From: Rhodocyclales bacterium
GTDB lineage: Bacteria; Pseudomonadota; Gammaproteobacteria; Burkholderiales; Rhodocyclaceae
Length of the DNA stretch: 64,000 nucleotides
Direction: 5' to 3'
Assembly: GCA_028292505.1 (NCBI GenBank)
Contig: JAQGMF010000005.1
Span: 1 to 64,000, forward strand
Both the position numbers and the translations under genes were made by a program. Of this stretch, positions 8,664-17,587 are shown in pieces. The notes under the pieces are model-generated. The model had not been told where the DNA came from and ran no database searches. It saw only the letters and a program-made list of their open reading frames with translations. Every line of letters starts with the position of its first letter. Positions within the stretch are counted from its first letter, which is position 1.

Positions 8664-9175
8664 GCGCGGCCCCGTTCGCTGAGGACACGCAAAATCGCGC
8701 GGCGACCGTCGCTTTCGACGGATAGCTGCAGCTCGATATCGGGCTGCGGAACGTATGGCAAGGCCTTGTCCGCCCATTCGACAAGGCAGACACCGTCGCC
8801 CGCGAAATATTCGTCAAGCCCTGCATCAAGGAATTCTTCCGGCTGATTGAAACGATAAAAATCAAAGTGATACAGCGATATTCTAGAAACAGTATAAGGT
8901 TCTAGCAAGGTATAGGTTGGGCTTTTTACATTTCCGCTGTGGCCGAGTGCACGCAGCAGGCCGCGGGTGGCAGTGGTCTTGCCAGTGCCGAGCTGGCCGC
9001 TGAGCCAAATGATCAGTCCGCACGCTTCCTCGCATGTCAGCGCGGCGGCAAGCATGGCGCCGAATGCTTCCGTCGCGGCCGTATCCGGCAGGTATTGGCT
9101 CAGATTCGGGCTCAGACTCGGGCTCAGGTTGAGCCCGGGCGGACTATCATCGGCAGCGCGATGGATATCAGGCAT
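8618..9175 (-). CDS. tsaE: tRNA t6A37 biosynthesis ATPase TsaE
   Basis: This 185-aa P-loop protein works with TsaB/TsaC/TsaD to make t6A at position 37 of ANN-decoding tRNAs. It has Walker A (GQLGTGKTTATRGLL), the family block SPTYTLLEPY and HFDFYRF...LDAGLDEYF, and VCLVEWADKA. The first ATG at 9175 adds about 25 residues containing a 4-aa repeat (LNLS/PSLS/PNLS) ahead of the usual start region. This ATG faces the queG ATG at 9161 on the other strand, so the two coding regions would overlap. tsaE followed by amiC is a widely conserved pair. Confidence 0.9.
   Translation of the reverse strand: MPDIHRAADDSPPGLNLSPSLSPNLSQYLPDTAATEAFGAMLAAALTCEEACGLIIWLSGQLGTGKTTATRGLLRALGHSGNVKSPTYTLLEPYTVSRISLYHFDFYRFNQPEEFLDAGLDEYFAGDGVCLVEWADKALPYVPQPDIELQLSVESDGRRAILRVLSERGRACLMHTGLKTSADPK
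9098..9133. repeat. Three 12-bp tandem repeats in the 5' end of tsaE
   Basis: There are three imperfect copies of GCTCAGAYTCGG (the third is GCTCAGGTTGAG). On the minus strand they encode the repeating tetrapeptide in the N-terminal extension of TsaE. The unit length is a multiple of three, so gain or loss of copies would keep frame. The repeats lie 28 bp from the queG start and could also lie in its promoter region. Confidence 0.75.
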
Positions 9176-10249
9176 ATGCTCAGACAAGACAAAGACTCTC
9201 TCGACAGGACGGTGCTCAAGGCCAGTATCAAGGCCTGGGCGCTTGAGCTCGGATTTGCTGACGCGGGTATTGCCGGCATCGATCTCGGCAGCGCCGAGCC
9301 CGGCCTTGCCGCGTGGTTGGCCGCCGGTTTTCACGGCGAGATGGATTATATGGCGCGGCATGGCTTGAAGCGTGCGCGCCCCGCCGAATTGGTGCCGGGC
9401 ACGCTGAGCGTCATCTGTGTGCGGATGGATTATTGGAGTGAGGGCGACCGCGCTGCGGCCGAAGCGGCGCTGGGCGACGACGAGCGTGCCTATATCTCGC
9501 GCTATGCGCTCGGCCGCGACTATCACAAGGTGTTGCGCAAGCGCTTGCAGAAGCTTGCCGACAGAATTGCCGAATGCATCGGCCCGTTCGGTCATCGCGT
9601 CTTTGTCGATTCCGCCCCGGTACTGGAAGTCGAACTCGCCACAAAAGCCGGGCTGGGTTGGCGCGGCAAACACACACTCAATCTCACGCGCGAGGCGGGC
9701 TCGCTGTATTTTCTCGGCGAGTTGTACACCGATCTGGATTTGCCTGTCGATGAAGCGGTGGACGAGCATTGTGGTTCCTGCACACGCTGCATCGACGTGT
9801 GTCCGACGCAGGCTATCGTCGCCCCTTACAAGCTGGATGCGCGACGCTGCATCTCCTATCTCACCATCGAACTCAAAGGCGCGATTCCCGTCGCGTTGCG
9901 GCCGCTGATCGGCAATCGCGTGTATGGATGCGACGATTGCCAACTGGTATGCCCATGGAATCGCTTCGCGCGGCTCACCGGGGAGAAGGACTTTTCTACG
10001 CGCAACGAGCTCGACAGCGCCACGCTTGCCGAGCTGTTCGCCTGGACGTGCGACGATTTCGACACACGCCTGGCCGGCAGCGCGATTCATCGCATCGGCT
10101 TCGAATGCTGGTTGCGTAATCTCGCCGTGGGTCTGGGTAACGCGACCAGCTCGGCAGCGGTATTGTCGGCTTTGCGCGCGCGCCAGGAAGACGCCTCGCC
10201 GCTTGTCCGCGAACATGTGCAATGGGCATTGGCGCAGCACGCGGTTTGA
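9161..10249 (+). CDS. queG: Epoxyqueuosine reductase QueG
   Basis: This 362-aa cobalamin-dependent Fe-S enzyme carries out the last step of queuosine synthesis, reducing epoxyqueuosine in tRNA. The N-terminal block (GFHGEMDYMARHG, RARPAELVPGTLSVI) and two 4Fe-4S motifs (CGSCTRCIDVCP and CDDCQLVCPWN) are diagnostic, and the C-terminal HEAT-like tail is present. The reading frame is open further upstream to 8939, but that part is the antisense of tsaE. The ATG at 9161 or 9176 fits the family N-terminus. Confidence 0.95.
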   Translation: MDIRHMLRQDKDSLDRTVLKASIKAWALELGFADAGIAGIDLGSAEPGLAAWLAAGFHGEMDYMARHGLKRARPAELVPGTLSVICVRMDYWSEGDRAAAEAALGDDERAYISRYALGRDYHKVLRKRLQKLADRIAECIGPFGHRVFVDSAPVLEVELATKAGLGWRGKHTLNLTREAGSLYFLGELYTDLDLPVDEAVDEHCGSCTRCIDVCPTQAIVAPYKLDARRCISYLTIELKGAIPVALRPLIGNRVYGCDDCQLVCPWNRFARLTGEKDFSTRNELDSATLAELFAWTCDDFDTRLAGSAIHRIGFECWLRNLAVGLGNATSSAAVLSALRARQEDASPLVREHVQWALAQHAV

Positions 10250-10387
10250 TGTAGGGTCCGACCGTCGTACGAAAATGTAGTGCCTTATGAAATAAAGGGG
10301 AATAAAGCCCTTGCCCGACCTGTTTTACTGCTTGTTCGTTGCAGTACCCGTAGCCCTTCACCACAGAGAATTTTCAGGAGAACCTGT

Positions 10388-10840
10388 ATGAAACTTCGTT
10401 TCCTCGCAATTGCTGCGCTGGCGCTCGTCAGTACCCTCGCCCAGGCGCAATCCAAACCGGAAGACATGATTCGCCTGCGCCAAGGTGGCATGGAGTTGCT
10501 CACCCGCAATCTCGGACCACTGAATGCGATGGCCAAGGGCGATGTGCCTTACAACAAAGAAGTGGCTGTGCAGAAGGCCGATTTCGTGAATGCTCTGATG
10601 GTTGAAGTTTTTGCAGCCGGTTTCGGCCCCGGTTCCGACAAAGGCTGGCAGACGCGCGCCAAGCCTGCAATCTGGACCGAGGGCGACAATTTCAAGGCGG
10701 CCCAGGACAAGCTGCTGGGTGTACTGAAAAAGGTCCAGGCTAGCGCTGGCGATCCGGCTGCGCTCAAGACGGCAATGGGCGACGTGGGTGGCGCTTGCAA
10801 AGGTTGCCACGACAACTATCGCGACAGCGGCTATCACTGA
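10388..10840 (+). CDS. Class II c-type cytochrome (c'/c-556 family)
   Basis: This 150-aa periplasmic protein has a signal peptide (MKLRFLAIAALALVSTLAQAQ) and a C-terminal haem site CKGCH at about residues 138-142, as in the four-helix-bundle cytochrome c'/c556 family. Residues such as the RLRQGGM helix fit this fold. The start is set by an AGGAG site 6-7 bases upstream and by the signal peptide. A strong terminator follows directly, so it is a single-gene unit here. The b561 gene downstream is on the opposite strand, but the two may be functionally linked electron carriers (inference). Confidence 0.9.
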   Translation: MKLRFLAIAALALVSTLAQAQSKPEDMIRLRQGGMELLTRNLGPLNAMAKGDVPYNKEVAVQKADFVNALMVEVFAAGFGPGSDKGWQTRAKPAIWTEGDNFKAAQDKLLGVLKKVQASAGDPAALKTAMGDVGGACKGCHDNYRDSGYH

Positions 10841-10857
10841 TACGGCAGTTTGCCGCA

Positions 10858-10890
10858 ACAAAAAAGCCAGCGCATGCGCTGGCTTTTTTG
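10858..10890. terminator. Intrinsic terminator after cytochrome c gene
   Basis: A perfect hairpin with arms AAAAAAGCCAGCGC and GCGCTGGCTTTTTT around AT is flanked by A and T tracts, 18 bp past the cytochrome stop. It can act in both directions. Confidence 0.88.
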
Positions 10891-10898
10891 TTGCCATC

Positions 10899-10977
10899 GT
10901 CATTCCCGCGAAAGCGGGAATCCACTTGGTGGCACAGCCGTCACGTAAAAGTGGATTCCCGCTTTCGCGGGAATGAC
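10899..10977. repeat. Pair of inverted 27-bp palindromic repeats
   Basis: A 27-bp unit starting GTCATTCCCGCGAAAGCGG at 10899-10925 is repeated perfectly in inverted orientation at 10951-10977. Each unit is itself a hairpin (TTCCCGC-GAAA-GCGGGAA). The 25 bp between them are unique. This is a REP/BIME-like arrangement, and elements with the same core are common between genes in many proteobacteria. It sits between two convergent genes and may add to termination or mRNA stability. Confidence 0.85.
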
Positions 10978-11029
10978 CAGTTTGGAAGCTCGGGCGCTAA
11001 ACGTCCGACTTCCTTTTGCCGACGTCGTT

Positions 11030-11716
11030 TCAGAAGCGCGTCACGACATACCACACCACACCTGCCGCCACGGCGAACACAATCGCGCCAAGCAGCACAT
11101 TGCCGCCAGTGGCGCTCTCTGTGCTGCTATCGGCGGGCAGGGCTTTGCTGCCGGTGATCATGGGCGTGATCAGATTATCTTTCTTGACGAAGCGATAGAA
11201 CACGATGGCGCCAATATGCAGGACGATCAAAGCGAGAATGATCCACTGATTGATCTCGTGCGCGTCGTGAATTTTGTCGGCCACGCTGTCGCTGACGAAT
11301 TTGCGCAGCGGCCCTTCGTTGAGGTCGTCGTCATGATTGAAGAGGCCCGAAACCGCCTGGAACAGCAATGACAACAGCATTGCCAGCACCGATAGCGCGC
11401 CAAGCGCGTTGTGGCCGGTCTTGGTCGGATCGTGCATGCCGGCGCGTAGCGTGCCCAGATAAGTCAGGACGCCGGTCGGGCCTTTCACGAAATTGAAGAA
11501 GCGTGCATGGTAGCCGCCGATGAATCCCCACACCAACCGGAATAGCAGCAAAGCGAGTACGCAATATCCTGCCAGCATATGAAGATTCCGCGCCGACTGA
11601 GCCCAGATGGTGATGAAGGCTGCGGCGACGGCAATGAGCAATAGCCAATGGAACAAGCGCAGCGGTAGATCCCAGACCTTGATTTTCTTTGTGGGTTCGG
11701 CAGGTTTCGTATTCAT
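11030..11716 (-). CDS. Cytochrome b561-type di-haem membrane protein
   Basis: This 228-aa integral membrane protein has about four main TM helices with His haem ligands in LRLFHWLL, NLHMLAGY, TGHNALGALSV and VLHIGAIVFY, as in the nickel-hydrogenase b-type/b561 family. An added C-terminal TM (VLLGAIVFAVAAGVVWYVV) follows. It presumably carries electrons between the quinone pool and periplasmic partners. The ATG at 11716 is preceded by AGAGGAGAG at good spacing, which rules out the longer open frame to 11848. Confidence 0.88.
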   Translation of the reverse strand: MNTKPAEPTKKIKVWDLPLRLFHWLLLIAVAAAFITIWAQSARNLHMLAGYCVLALLLFRLVWGFIGGYHARFFNFVKGPTGVLTYLGTLRAGMHDPTKTGHNALGALSVLAMLLSLLFQAVSGLFNHDDDLNEGPLRKFVSDSVADKIHDAHEINQWIILALIVLHIGAIVFYRFVKKDNLITPMITGSKALPADSSTESATGGNVLLGAIVFAVAAGVVWYVVTRF

Positions 11717-11888
11717 CGTGATGACTCTCCTCTGGTGACAAGTGGGGCGGGATTTTTGTGGGCACAACATACTCCAGTTCCGCATCGCGCGGGAAGACGG
11801 AGACGTGCCTGCATGACCGATGGATCGGCATGTCTGAGGTAAACTCATAAGCCGCTTTATTTATTCCTGACCACATTCGCGAGTGACC

Positions 11889-12206
11889 ATGGCTTTTTCA
11901 GACACGCTCAAACAACTCCCCGGTGTTTCGCATCTCGCCGGCATGCAACTCATCGACGGTATGGAGGCCGTCGTGGCAACGATAGAGAATAAACCGGGTC
12001 AGGCCGGCTCGCTGGTGGTTTATAACCATCTTGCGCAGACCTTCGGTGCGATCACGCCGGAGGCGGCAAGAAAAGGACTCGAGCTGTACGCCGAGCATAC
12101 CGAGGACGCACAAGCGAACCCCGGCAAACATGCCAATATCGATCGGCTATTTGGCTTGATCGAGCGCAACGAAACCTTGCGCATCAAGCATCTCTTCGCC
12201 GTGTAG
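11889..12206 (+). CDS. DUF2322 family protein
   Basis: This 105-aa acidic soluble protein matches my memory of the DUF2322 family (AVVATIENKPGQAGSLVVYNHLAQ, then GLELYAEHTEDA and ANIDRLFGLIE). Function is unknown. A GTG at 11883 would add two residues; the ATG at 11889 follows a GAG-type ribosome site. It stands alone between two minus-strand genes. Confidence 0.8.
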   Translation: MAFSDTLKQLPGVSHLAGMQLIDGMEAVVATIENKPGQAGSLVVYNHLAQTFGAITPEAARKGLELYAEHTEDAQANPGKHANIDRLFGLIERNETLRIKHLFAV

Positions 12207-12222
12207 GCGAATGTTGCCCGAT

Positions 12223-12672
12223 CTATTTTTCGCGGTACACGAGTACCGGAATCGTCGTATGCGTGAGCACCTTGTTGGTCTCCGAGCCGATCAGCAAGCT
12301 CGCCAAGCCACGTCGTCCGTGCGAGGCCATGAAGATGAGATCGCATTGCGCCGCGACCGCCATGCGCGTGATCACTTCCCAAGGCGTATCGCTGACTTCG
12401 GTGTGCGTGGCCGAAGGGACGGCTGATCCTGCGGCCACCTGCTCGGCATTGGCGAGAATGGTAGTGGCAACTTCCTCGGTGCTGCGCAGGAATTCCTCGC
12501 GGTTCTCCGGCGCGATGAGCGTACCTTCGCCAACGATGGGGCGCGGATAATCCGGTTGTACATAGAGGAAAGTGATGCGTGCGTCGAGCGAGCGCGCCAG
12601 CGCCACGGCCTTGACGGATGCGTGGGACGAGAGCTCCGAGCCATCGACCGGAACCAGAATATGTTTGTACAT
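12223..12672 (-). CDS. Universal stress protein, UspA family
   Basis: This 149-aa protein has the UspA fold. It starts MYKHILVPVDGSELSSHASVKAV and has the ATP-binding loop near the C-terminus (ASHGRRGLASLLIGSETNKVL), with the G-2x-G-9x-G(S/T) spacing of nucleotide-binding members. A good GGAGG site precedes the ATG. It is predicted to be a cytoplasmic stress or survival protein; the specific role is unknown. It converges with the DUF2322 gene. Confidence 0.92.
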   Translation of the reverse strand: MYKHILVPVDGSELSSHASVKAVALARSLDARITFLYVQPDYPRPIVGEGTLIAPENREEFLRSTEEVATTILANAEQVAAGSAVPSATHTEVSDTPWEVITRMAVAAQCDLIFMASHGRRGLASLLIGSETNKVLTHTTIPVLVYREK

Positions 12673-12783
12673 GATGGGCTGCCTCCGTAGATTGCTACTG
12701 ATTCCATTCTAGGAGACACGGCGTGGATTGCTCTGCGCAGTTCGCGAAAGCGTATCGCAAGCATGGCGTAGGGCATCGCTCGC

Positions 12784-12789
12784 TATAAT
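12784..12789 (+). promoter_or_regulatory. Candidate -10 element of ppa
   Basis: A perfect TATAAT lies 33 bp upstream of the ppa ATG. No good -35 box is seen at 16-18 bp spacing, so this is only a partial promoter match. Confidence 0.45.
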
Positions 12790-12821
12790 CCGGCATCGAT
12801 CATCAACAAGGAAAGCAGTCC

Positions 12822-13370
12822 ATGGGCTTCAATCGCGTTTCACCCGGCATCGACGTGCCCAACGATGTGCATGTCATCGTCGAGATCCCGCTGCGCGCAG
12901 ACCCGATCAAGTACGAAGTCGACAAGGACAGCGGCGCCGTCTTCGTGGACCGTTTCATGGGCACCACCATGTACTACCCGTGCAACTATGGCTATATTCC
13001 CGGCACGGTAGCGGGCGATGGCGATCCCGTCGACGTACTCGTCGAAGCGCCATTTGCCTTGATTCCGGGCGTGGTGATCCGCTGCCGCCCGGTAGGCGTT
13101 TTGCATATGGAGGATGAGTCCGGCGAGGACGCCAAGGTACTCGCCGTGCCCGTATCGAAGGTTTCGCCGCTATACGAGAGCGTGCAATCCTATACCGACC
13201 TGTCGCCGCTCCTGATCAAGCAGATCGAACACTTCTTCCAGCACTACAAGGATCTGGAAAAGGGCAAGTGGGTCAAGCTGCTCGGCTGGGCCGGCCCGGA
13301 AGCGGCCAAGCAGGAGATCTATGCGGGCGTGGCGGCGTTCCAGGCGACGTCGGGCGCTTCGACGGACTGA
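12822..13370 (+). CDS. ppa: Inorganic pyrophosphatase (class I)
   Basis: This 182-aa enzyme hydrolyses pyrophosphate to drive biosynthesis. Metal-binding and catalytic motifs are present: [26 protein letters not shown] and the signature [10 protein letters not shown]. The C-terminus ([17 protein letters not shown]) is typical. The length is close to the approximately 176 aa of the E. coli enzyme. The ATG is preceded by AAGGAAA. Its stop codon directly abuts the stop codon of the convergent decarboxylase gene with no bases between. Confidence 0.97.
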   Translation: MGFNRVSPGIDVPNDVHVIVEIPLRADPIKYEVDKDSGAVFVDRFMGTTMYYPCNYGYIPGTVAGDGDPVDVLVEAPFALIPGVVIRCRPVGVLHMEDESGEDAKVLAVPVSKVSPLYESVQSYTDLSPLLIKQIEHFFQHYKDLEKGKWVKLLGWAGPEAAKQEIYAGVAAFQATSGASTD

Positions 13371-15620
13371 TTACGGCTTCGGCAACTCCACGCAATCCAC
13401 GCAGTAGCGCACCCCGCCGTTGCCCTTCTCCTTGACCAGACCGTGAACGTCGGTCTCGAAGCCGGGGAAGAGTTCGTTGAAGGAGCGTGCGAATTTCAGA
13501 TAGTCGACGATGGTCTTGTTAAAGCGCTCGCCGGGGATCAATAGCGGTATGCCAGGTGGGTAAGGTGTGAGCAGCATGGCGGTGATGCGGCCTTCCAGGT
13601 CATCGATTGCCACGCGCTCGATCTTGCGGTGCGCCATCATCGACCAGGCGTCGGTCGGGCGCATGGCAGGTTCCATTTCAGAAAGATACATATCGGTCGT
13701 CAGTCGCGCCACGTCGTGCGCCTTATAGACGTCGTGAATCTGATGACACAGGTCGCGCAGGCCGACACGCTCGTATGCCGAATGCTTGGCGACGAATTCC
13801 GGCATGACGCGCCATAGCGGCTGATTGCGGTCGTAATCGTCCTTGAACTGTTGCAACTCGGTCACCAGCGTGTTCCAGCGGCCCTTGGTGATGCCGATGG
13901 TGAACATGATGAAGAACGAATACAGCCCGGTCTTTTCCACGATGATGCCGTGCTCGGCGAGGTAGCGCGTCAGCACGCCGGCAGGGATGCCGACGTCGGA
14001 AAAATCGCCATCGACATCCAGCCCCGGCGTGATGATGGTCGCCTTGATCGGGTCGAGCATATTGAAGCCTTCAGCGAGGTTGCCGAAGCCATGCCAGCGC
14101 TCGTTGGCCTTGAGCATCCAGTCTTCGCGCTCGCCCATGCCGTCTTCGGCAAGGTATTCCGGGCCCCATACCTTGAACCACCAGTCCGCGCCCCATTCCT
14201 CGTCCACTTTACGCATGGCGCGGCGGAATTCCATCGCTTCCTGGATCGACTCTTCCACCAGCGCCGTGCCGCCCGGTTCTTCCATCATCGCGGCGGCCAC
14301 GTCGCACGAGGCGATGATGGCGTACTGCGGCGAAGTCGAGGTGTGCATCAGATACGCCTCGTTGAACGTATGCATATCGAGTTCGCGTGCTTCGGAGTTC
14401 TGCACGAGAATCTGCGAAGCCTGCGACAGGCCGGCAAGCAGCTTGTGGGTCGATTGCGTGGAGAACACCATCGACTCCTTGCAACGCGCGCGGTCCTTGC
14501 CGATGGCGTGGTAGTCGCCGTAAAAATCGTGGAATGCCGCGTGCGGCAACCAGGCTTCGTCGAAGTGCAGCGTGTCGATCTTGCCGTCGAGCTCTTCCTT
14601 GATTTCCTCGACGTTGTATAGCACGCCGTCATAGGTGCTCTGTGTGATGGTGAGTACGCGCGGCTGGGCGGTTTTGTCGGTGGCGAAAGGGTTGCGGTCT
14701 ATCTTCTTCTGGATGTTTTCCCAGGCAAACTCGCTCTTCGGGATCGGCCCGATGATGCCGTAGTGGTTGCGCGTCGGCATCAGGAAAACCGGTATGGCGC
14801 CGGTCATGATGATGGAATGCAGGATCGACTTGTGGCAGTTACGGTCCACCACGACCACGTCGCCCGGTGCCACCGTCGAGTTCCATACGATCTTGTTGGA
14901 AGTCGAAGTGCCGTTGGTGACGAAGAACAGGTGATCCGAATGGCATATGCGAGCGGCATTTCGTTCAGACGCTGCAATCGGGCCAGTATGATCGAGCAAC
15001 TGACCGAGTTCTTCGACGGCATTGCACACATCGGCACGCAACATGTTCTCGCCGAAGAACTGGTGGAACATATGGCCGACCGGGCTCTTCAGGAAAGCTA
15101 CACCGCCGGAATGACCGGGGCAGTGCCAGGAGTAGGAGCCGTCTGATGCGTAATGCACCAGCGCGCGAAAGAAGGGCGGCGCGAGCGAGTCGAGATAGGC
15201 CTTGGCTTCGCGCACGACGTAGCGCGCGATGAATTCCGGCGTGTCCTCGAACATGTGAATGAAGCCATGCAGCTCGCGCAGCACGTCGTTGGGAATGTGA
15301 CGCGAGGTGCGCGTCTCGCCGTACAGGAAGATCGGAATCTCGGCGTTACGCAAACGGATTTCCTGCACGAAGGCGCGTAACTCGGCAATGGTTTCCTCGG
15401 CTTCGTCGGAGGTCAACTCCTCGTCGTCGACCGACAGGATGAAGGCCGAACCGCGGCTCTGCTGCTGCGCGAAGGAGGTCAAATCGCCGTAGCTGGTGAC
15501 GCCCAGCACTTCCATGCTTTCACCTTCGATGGCTTTCACCAGCGCGCGGATACCAAAGCCGCTGGCATTCTCGGAGCGGAAGTCTTCGTCGATGATGATG
15601 ATGGGGAAATGAAAGCGCAT
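13371..15620 (-). CDS. PLP-dependent arginine/lysine/ornithine decarboxylase (AdiA-like)
   Basis: This 749-aa fold-type I decarboxylase has an N-terminal response-regulator-like wing domain (IIIIDEDFRSENASGFG), a PLP domain with the Schiff-base Lys in STQSTHKLLAGLSQAS, and the ornithine/DC C-terminal domain. The closest remembered match is biodegradative arginine decarboxylase AdiA (about 755 aa); lysine or ornithine cannot be excluded. No antiporter gene lies nearby, unlike acid-resistance AdiA/AdiC loci, so a role in polyamine synthesis is as likely. The start has a GGAGTT ribosome site. Confidence 0.9.
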   Translation of the reverse strand: MRFHFPIIIIDEDFRSENASGFGIRALVKAIEGESMEVLGVTSYGDLTSFAQQQSRGSAFILSVDDEELTSDEAEETIAELRAFVQEIRLRNAEIPIFLYGETRTSRHIPNDVLRELHGFIHMFEDTPEFIARYVVREAKAYLDSLAPPFFRALVHYASDGSYSWHCPGHSGGVAFLKSPVGHMFHQFFGENMLRADVCNAVEELGQLLDHTGPIAASERNAARICHSDHLFFVTNGTSTSNKIVWNSTVAPGDVVVVDRNCHKSILHSIIMTGAIPVFLMPTRNHYGIIGPIPKSEFAWENIQKKIDRNPFATDKTAQPRVLTITQSTYDGVLYNVEEIKEELDGKIDTLHFDEAWLPHAAFHDFYGDYHAIGKDRARCKESMVFSTQSTHKLLAGLSQASQILVQNSEARELDMHTFNEAYLMHTSTSPQYAIIASCDVAAAMMEEPGGTALVEESIQEAMEFRRAMRKVDEEWGADWWFKVWGPEYLAEDGMGEREDWMLKANERWHGFGNLAEGFNMLDPIKATIITPGLDVDGDFSDVGIPAGVLTRYLAEHGIIVEKTGLYSFFIMFTIGITKGRWNTLVTELQQFKDDYDRNQPLWRVMPEFVAKHSAYERVGLRDLCHQIHDVYKAHDVARLTTDMYLSEMEPAMRPTDAWSMMAHRKIERVAIDDLEGRITAMLLTPYPPGIPLLIPGERFNKTIVDYLKFARSFNELFPGFETDVHGLVKEKGNGGVRYCVDCVELPKP

Positions 15621-15732
15621 GGGAACTCCGTCCGGTGAGGAGTGAGAGTGAAGAGTGGGGCGTAGTTTAACGCCCGGATGTTTCGGGAAAAGTAGCGACG
15701 CCTGACTGTTTACGCCGCATCTCTGATCGCGT

Positions 15733-16299
15733 TCAGATCTTCGGCAAGGTCACGCCGACCTGGCCTTGATACTTGCCGCCACGATCTTTGTACGAAGTTT
15801 CGCAGACCTCGTCGGACTCGAAGAACAACACCTGCGCGCAACCTTCACCCGCATAGATCTTGGCGGGCAGTGGCGTGGTATTGGAAAACTCCAGCGTGAC
15901 AAAGCCTTCCCACTCGGGCTCGAAGGGCGTGACGTTGACGATGATGCCGCAGCGCGCATAAGTGCTCTTGCCCAAGCAGATGGTCAGCACGCTGCGCGGA
16001 ATGCGGAAATATTCGACCGTGCGCGCCAACGCGAAGGAGTTCGGCGGGATGATGCAGGCATCCGCTTCGATGGTGACGAAGGAATTCACATCGAAGTTCT
16101 TGGGGTCGACGATGGTCGAGTTGATGTTGGTGAAGATCTTGAATTCGCGCGCGCAGCGAATGTCGTAGCCGTAGCTCGAAGCGCCATATGACACGATCTT
16201 CTGGCCGTTCGACTCACGGATGAGTGTGGGCTCGAAAGGCTCGATCATGCCGTGCTGCTCCGCCATGCGGCGGATCCATTTGTCCGATTTAATGCTCAC
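15733..16299 (-). CDS. dcd: dCTP deaminase
   Basis: This 188-aa enzyme makes dUTP from dCTP for thymidylate synthesis. The full length matches the family. Motifs include [19 protein letters not shown] at the N-terminus, the active-site region ([20 protein letters not shown]) and the catalytic Glu in [21 protein letters not shown]. The gene is adjacent to apbC/mrp on the same strand with about 100 bp between them. That neighbourhood (mrp, dcd and the Orn/Lys/Arg decarboxylase) recurs in betaproteobacteria as far as I recall. Confidence 0.96.
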   Translation of the reverse strand: MSIKSDKWIRRMAEQHGMIEPFEPTLIRESNGQKIVSYGASSYGYDIRCAREFKIFTNINSTIVDPKNFDVNSFVTIEADACIIPPNSFALARTVEYFRIPRSVLTICLGKSTYARCGIIVNVTPFEPEWEGFVTLEFSNTTPLPAKIYAGEGCAQVLFFESDEVCETSYKDRGGKYQGQVGVTLPKI

Positions 16300-16402
16300 G
16301 TTATTTCGTAGCCTCTCGCTGCGTGGAATTTCAAAACGCGGATTTTACCGGTTTGTGACGAGCCGCGTTGCGGCAGCGTCAAGCGCGGGTTTAAGTACGA
16401 GT

Positions 16403-17494
16403 TTACGTATTCTGCACGACGATGGTTGGAAACTTGTGGCGCAAGTCGCGCTGTTTCTCGGCAATGGCAATCGCCACTTTACGCGCAATGCCGCGATAAG
16501 CGTCGGCCACGGCACTATCCGGCGCCGACACGACGGTGGGCGCGCCCGAGTCGGCTTGTTCGCGAATATGGATGTCGAGCGGCAGGCTGCCGAGGAAGGG
16601 CACGTCGTAATCGGCGCACATCTTTTCGCCGCCGCCGGTGCCGAAGATATGCTCGGCGTGACCGCAATTCGAGCAGATGTGGATGCTCATGTTTTCGACG
16701 ATGCCGAGAATCGGAATGCCAACCTTGTCGAACATCTTGAGGCCCTTGCGTGCGTCGAGCAGGGCAATGTCTTGCGGCGTGGTGACGATGACCGCGCCGG
16801 TCACGGGTACCGTCTGCGCCAATGTCAATTGAATATCGCCGGTGCCCGGCGGCATGTCGATGACGAGGTAATCGAGGTCATCCCAACGTGTTTCGGTGAG
16901 CAACTGACGTAGCGCCTGTGTAGCCATGGGGCCACGCCATACCATGGGTTGTTCCGGGTCGATGAGAAAACCGATGGAGTTGGCTTGTATGCCATGGGCA
17001 TTGAGCGGCTTCATCGTCTTGCCGTCTTCGGATTCTGGTTGCTGACCCGCCAGCCCCAGCATCTGCGGTTGGCTCGGTCCATAGATATCGGCATCGAGCA
17101 GGCCGACGCGCGCGCCTTCCTGTGCCAGTGCCAAGGCAAGGTTGACGGCCGTGGTGCTCTTGCCGACGCCGCCCTTGCCCGAGGCCACGGCAATGATGTT
17201 CTTCACGCCGGGCAGCAGTTTGACATTGCCCTGCACCGCGTGCGCGACGACCTTGGAGGTGACATTCACCTTGGCTGAGCGGATACCTTCCTGCATCAGA
17301 GCGAAGGCCTCGATCCGCGCGGCGATTGGCGCATGCTGACTGCGCGCCGGGTAACCGAGCTCGATGCTGATGTCCGCCACGCCATCGCCAACACATGCGT
17401 TGCGAATCGCGCGTGCTTCGGCGAAGGGTTTGCCGGTGTTGGGGTCCGTCAATTCGCCGACAAGGGCAAGGAGCTGCTGATCCGATAAAGGCAT
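16403..17494 (-). CDS. apbC: Iron-sulfur cluster carrier ATPase ApbC/Mrp
   Basis: This 363-aa MinD/Mrp-family P-loop ATPase loads Fe-S clusters on apoproteins. An N-terminal MIP18/DUF59 domain (about 1-90) precedes the deviant Walker A (VASGKGGVGKSTTAVNLA). A CxxC cluster site (SIHICSNCGHAEHIFG) and DMPPGTGDIQLTL are present. I chose the ATG at 17494, preceded by GAAGAA; an in-frame GTG at 17509 would add five residues. metG lies about 2 kb away, a neighbour often seen next to mrp. Confidence 0.95.
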   Translation of the reverse strand: MPLSDQQLLALVGELTDPNTGKPFAEARAIRNACVGDGVADISIELGYPARSQHAPIAARIEAFALMQEGIRSAKVNVTSKVVAHAVQGNVKLLPGVKNIIAVASGKGGVGKSTTAVNLALALAQEGARVGLLDADIYGPSQPQMLGLAGQQPESEDGKTMKPLNAHGIQANSIGFLIDPEQPMVWRGPMATQALRQLLTETRWDDLDYLVIDMPPGTGDIQLTLAQTVPVTGAVIVTTPQDIALLDARKGLKMFDKVGIPILGIVENMSIHICSNCGHAEHIFGTGGGEKMCADYDVPFLGSLPLDIHIREQADSGAPTVVSAPDSAVADAYRGIARKVAIAIAEKQRDLRHKFPTIVVQNT

Positions 17495-17587
17495 GATTCT
17501 TCGCGCCACAATAGTTGATTGATTCGCTCAAGCTTAGCACGCTCGCCATGCTCGTCCGCATGCGTGGCAGACGTAGATTGCGCTAGC

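Noticed and set aside
9176-10240. Long N-terminal extension of the tsaE frame
   Set aside because: It is antisense to queG, and the TsaE family is about 150-180 aa, so the frame is open only by chance.
13371-15620. Acid-resistance arginine decarboxylase locus (adiA/adiC)
   Set aside because: No arginine/agmatine antiporter or adiY-type regulator is present nearby, so only the enzyme family is claimed, not the acid-resistance role.
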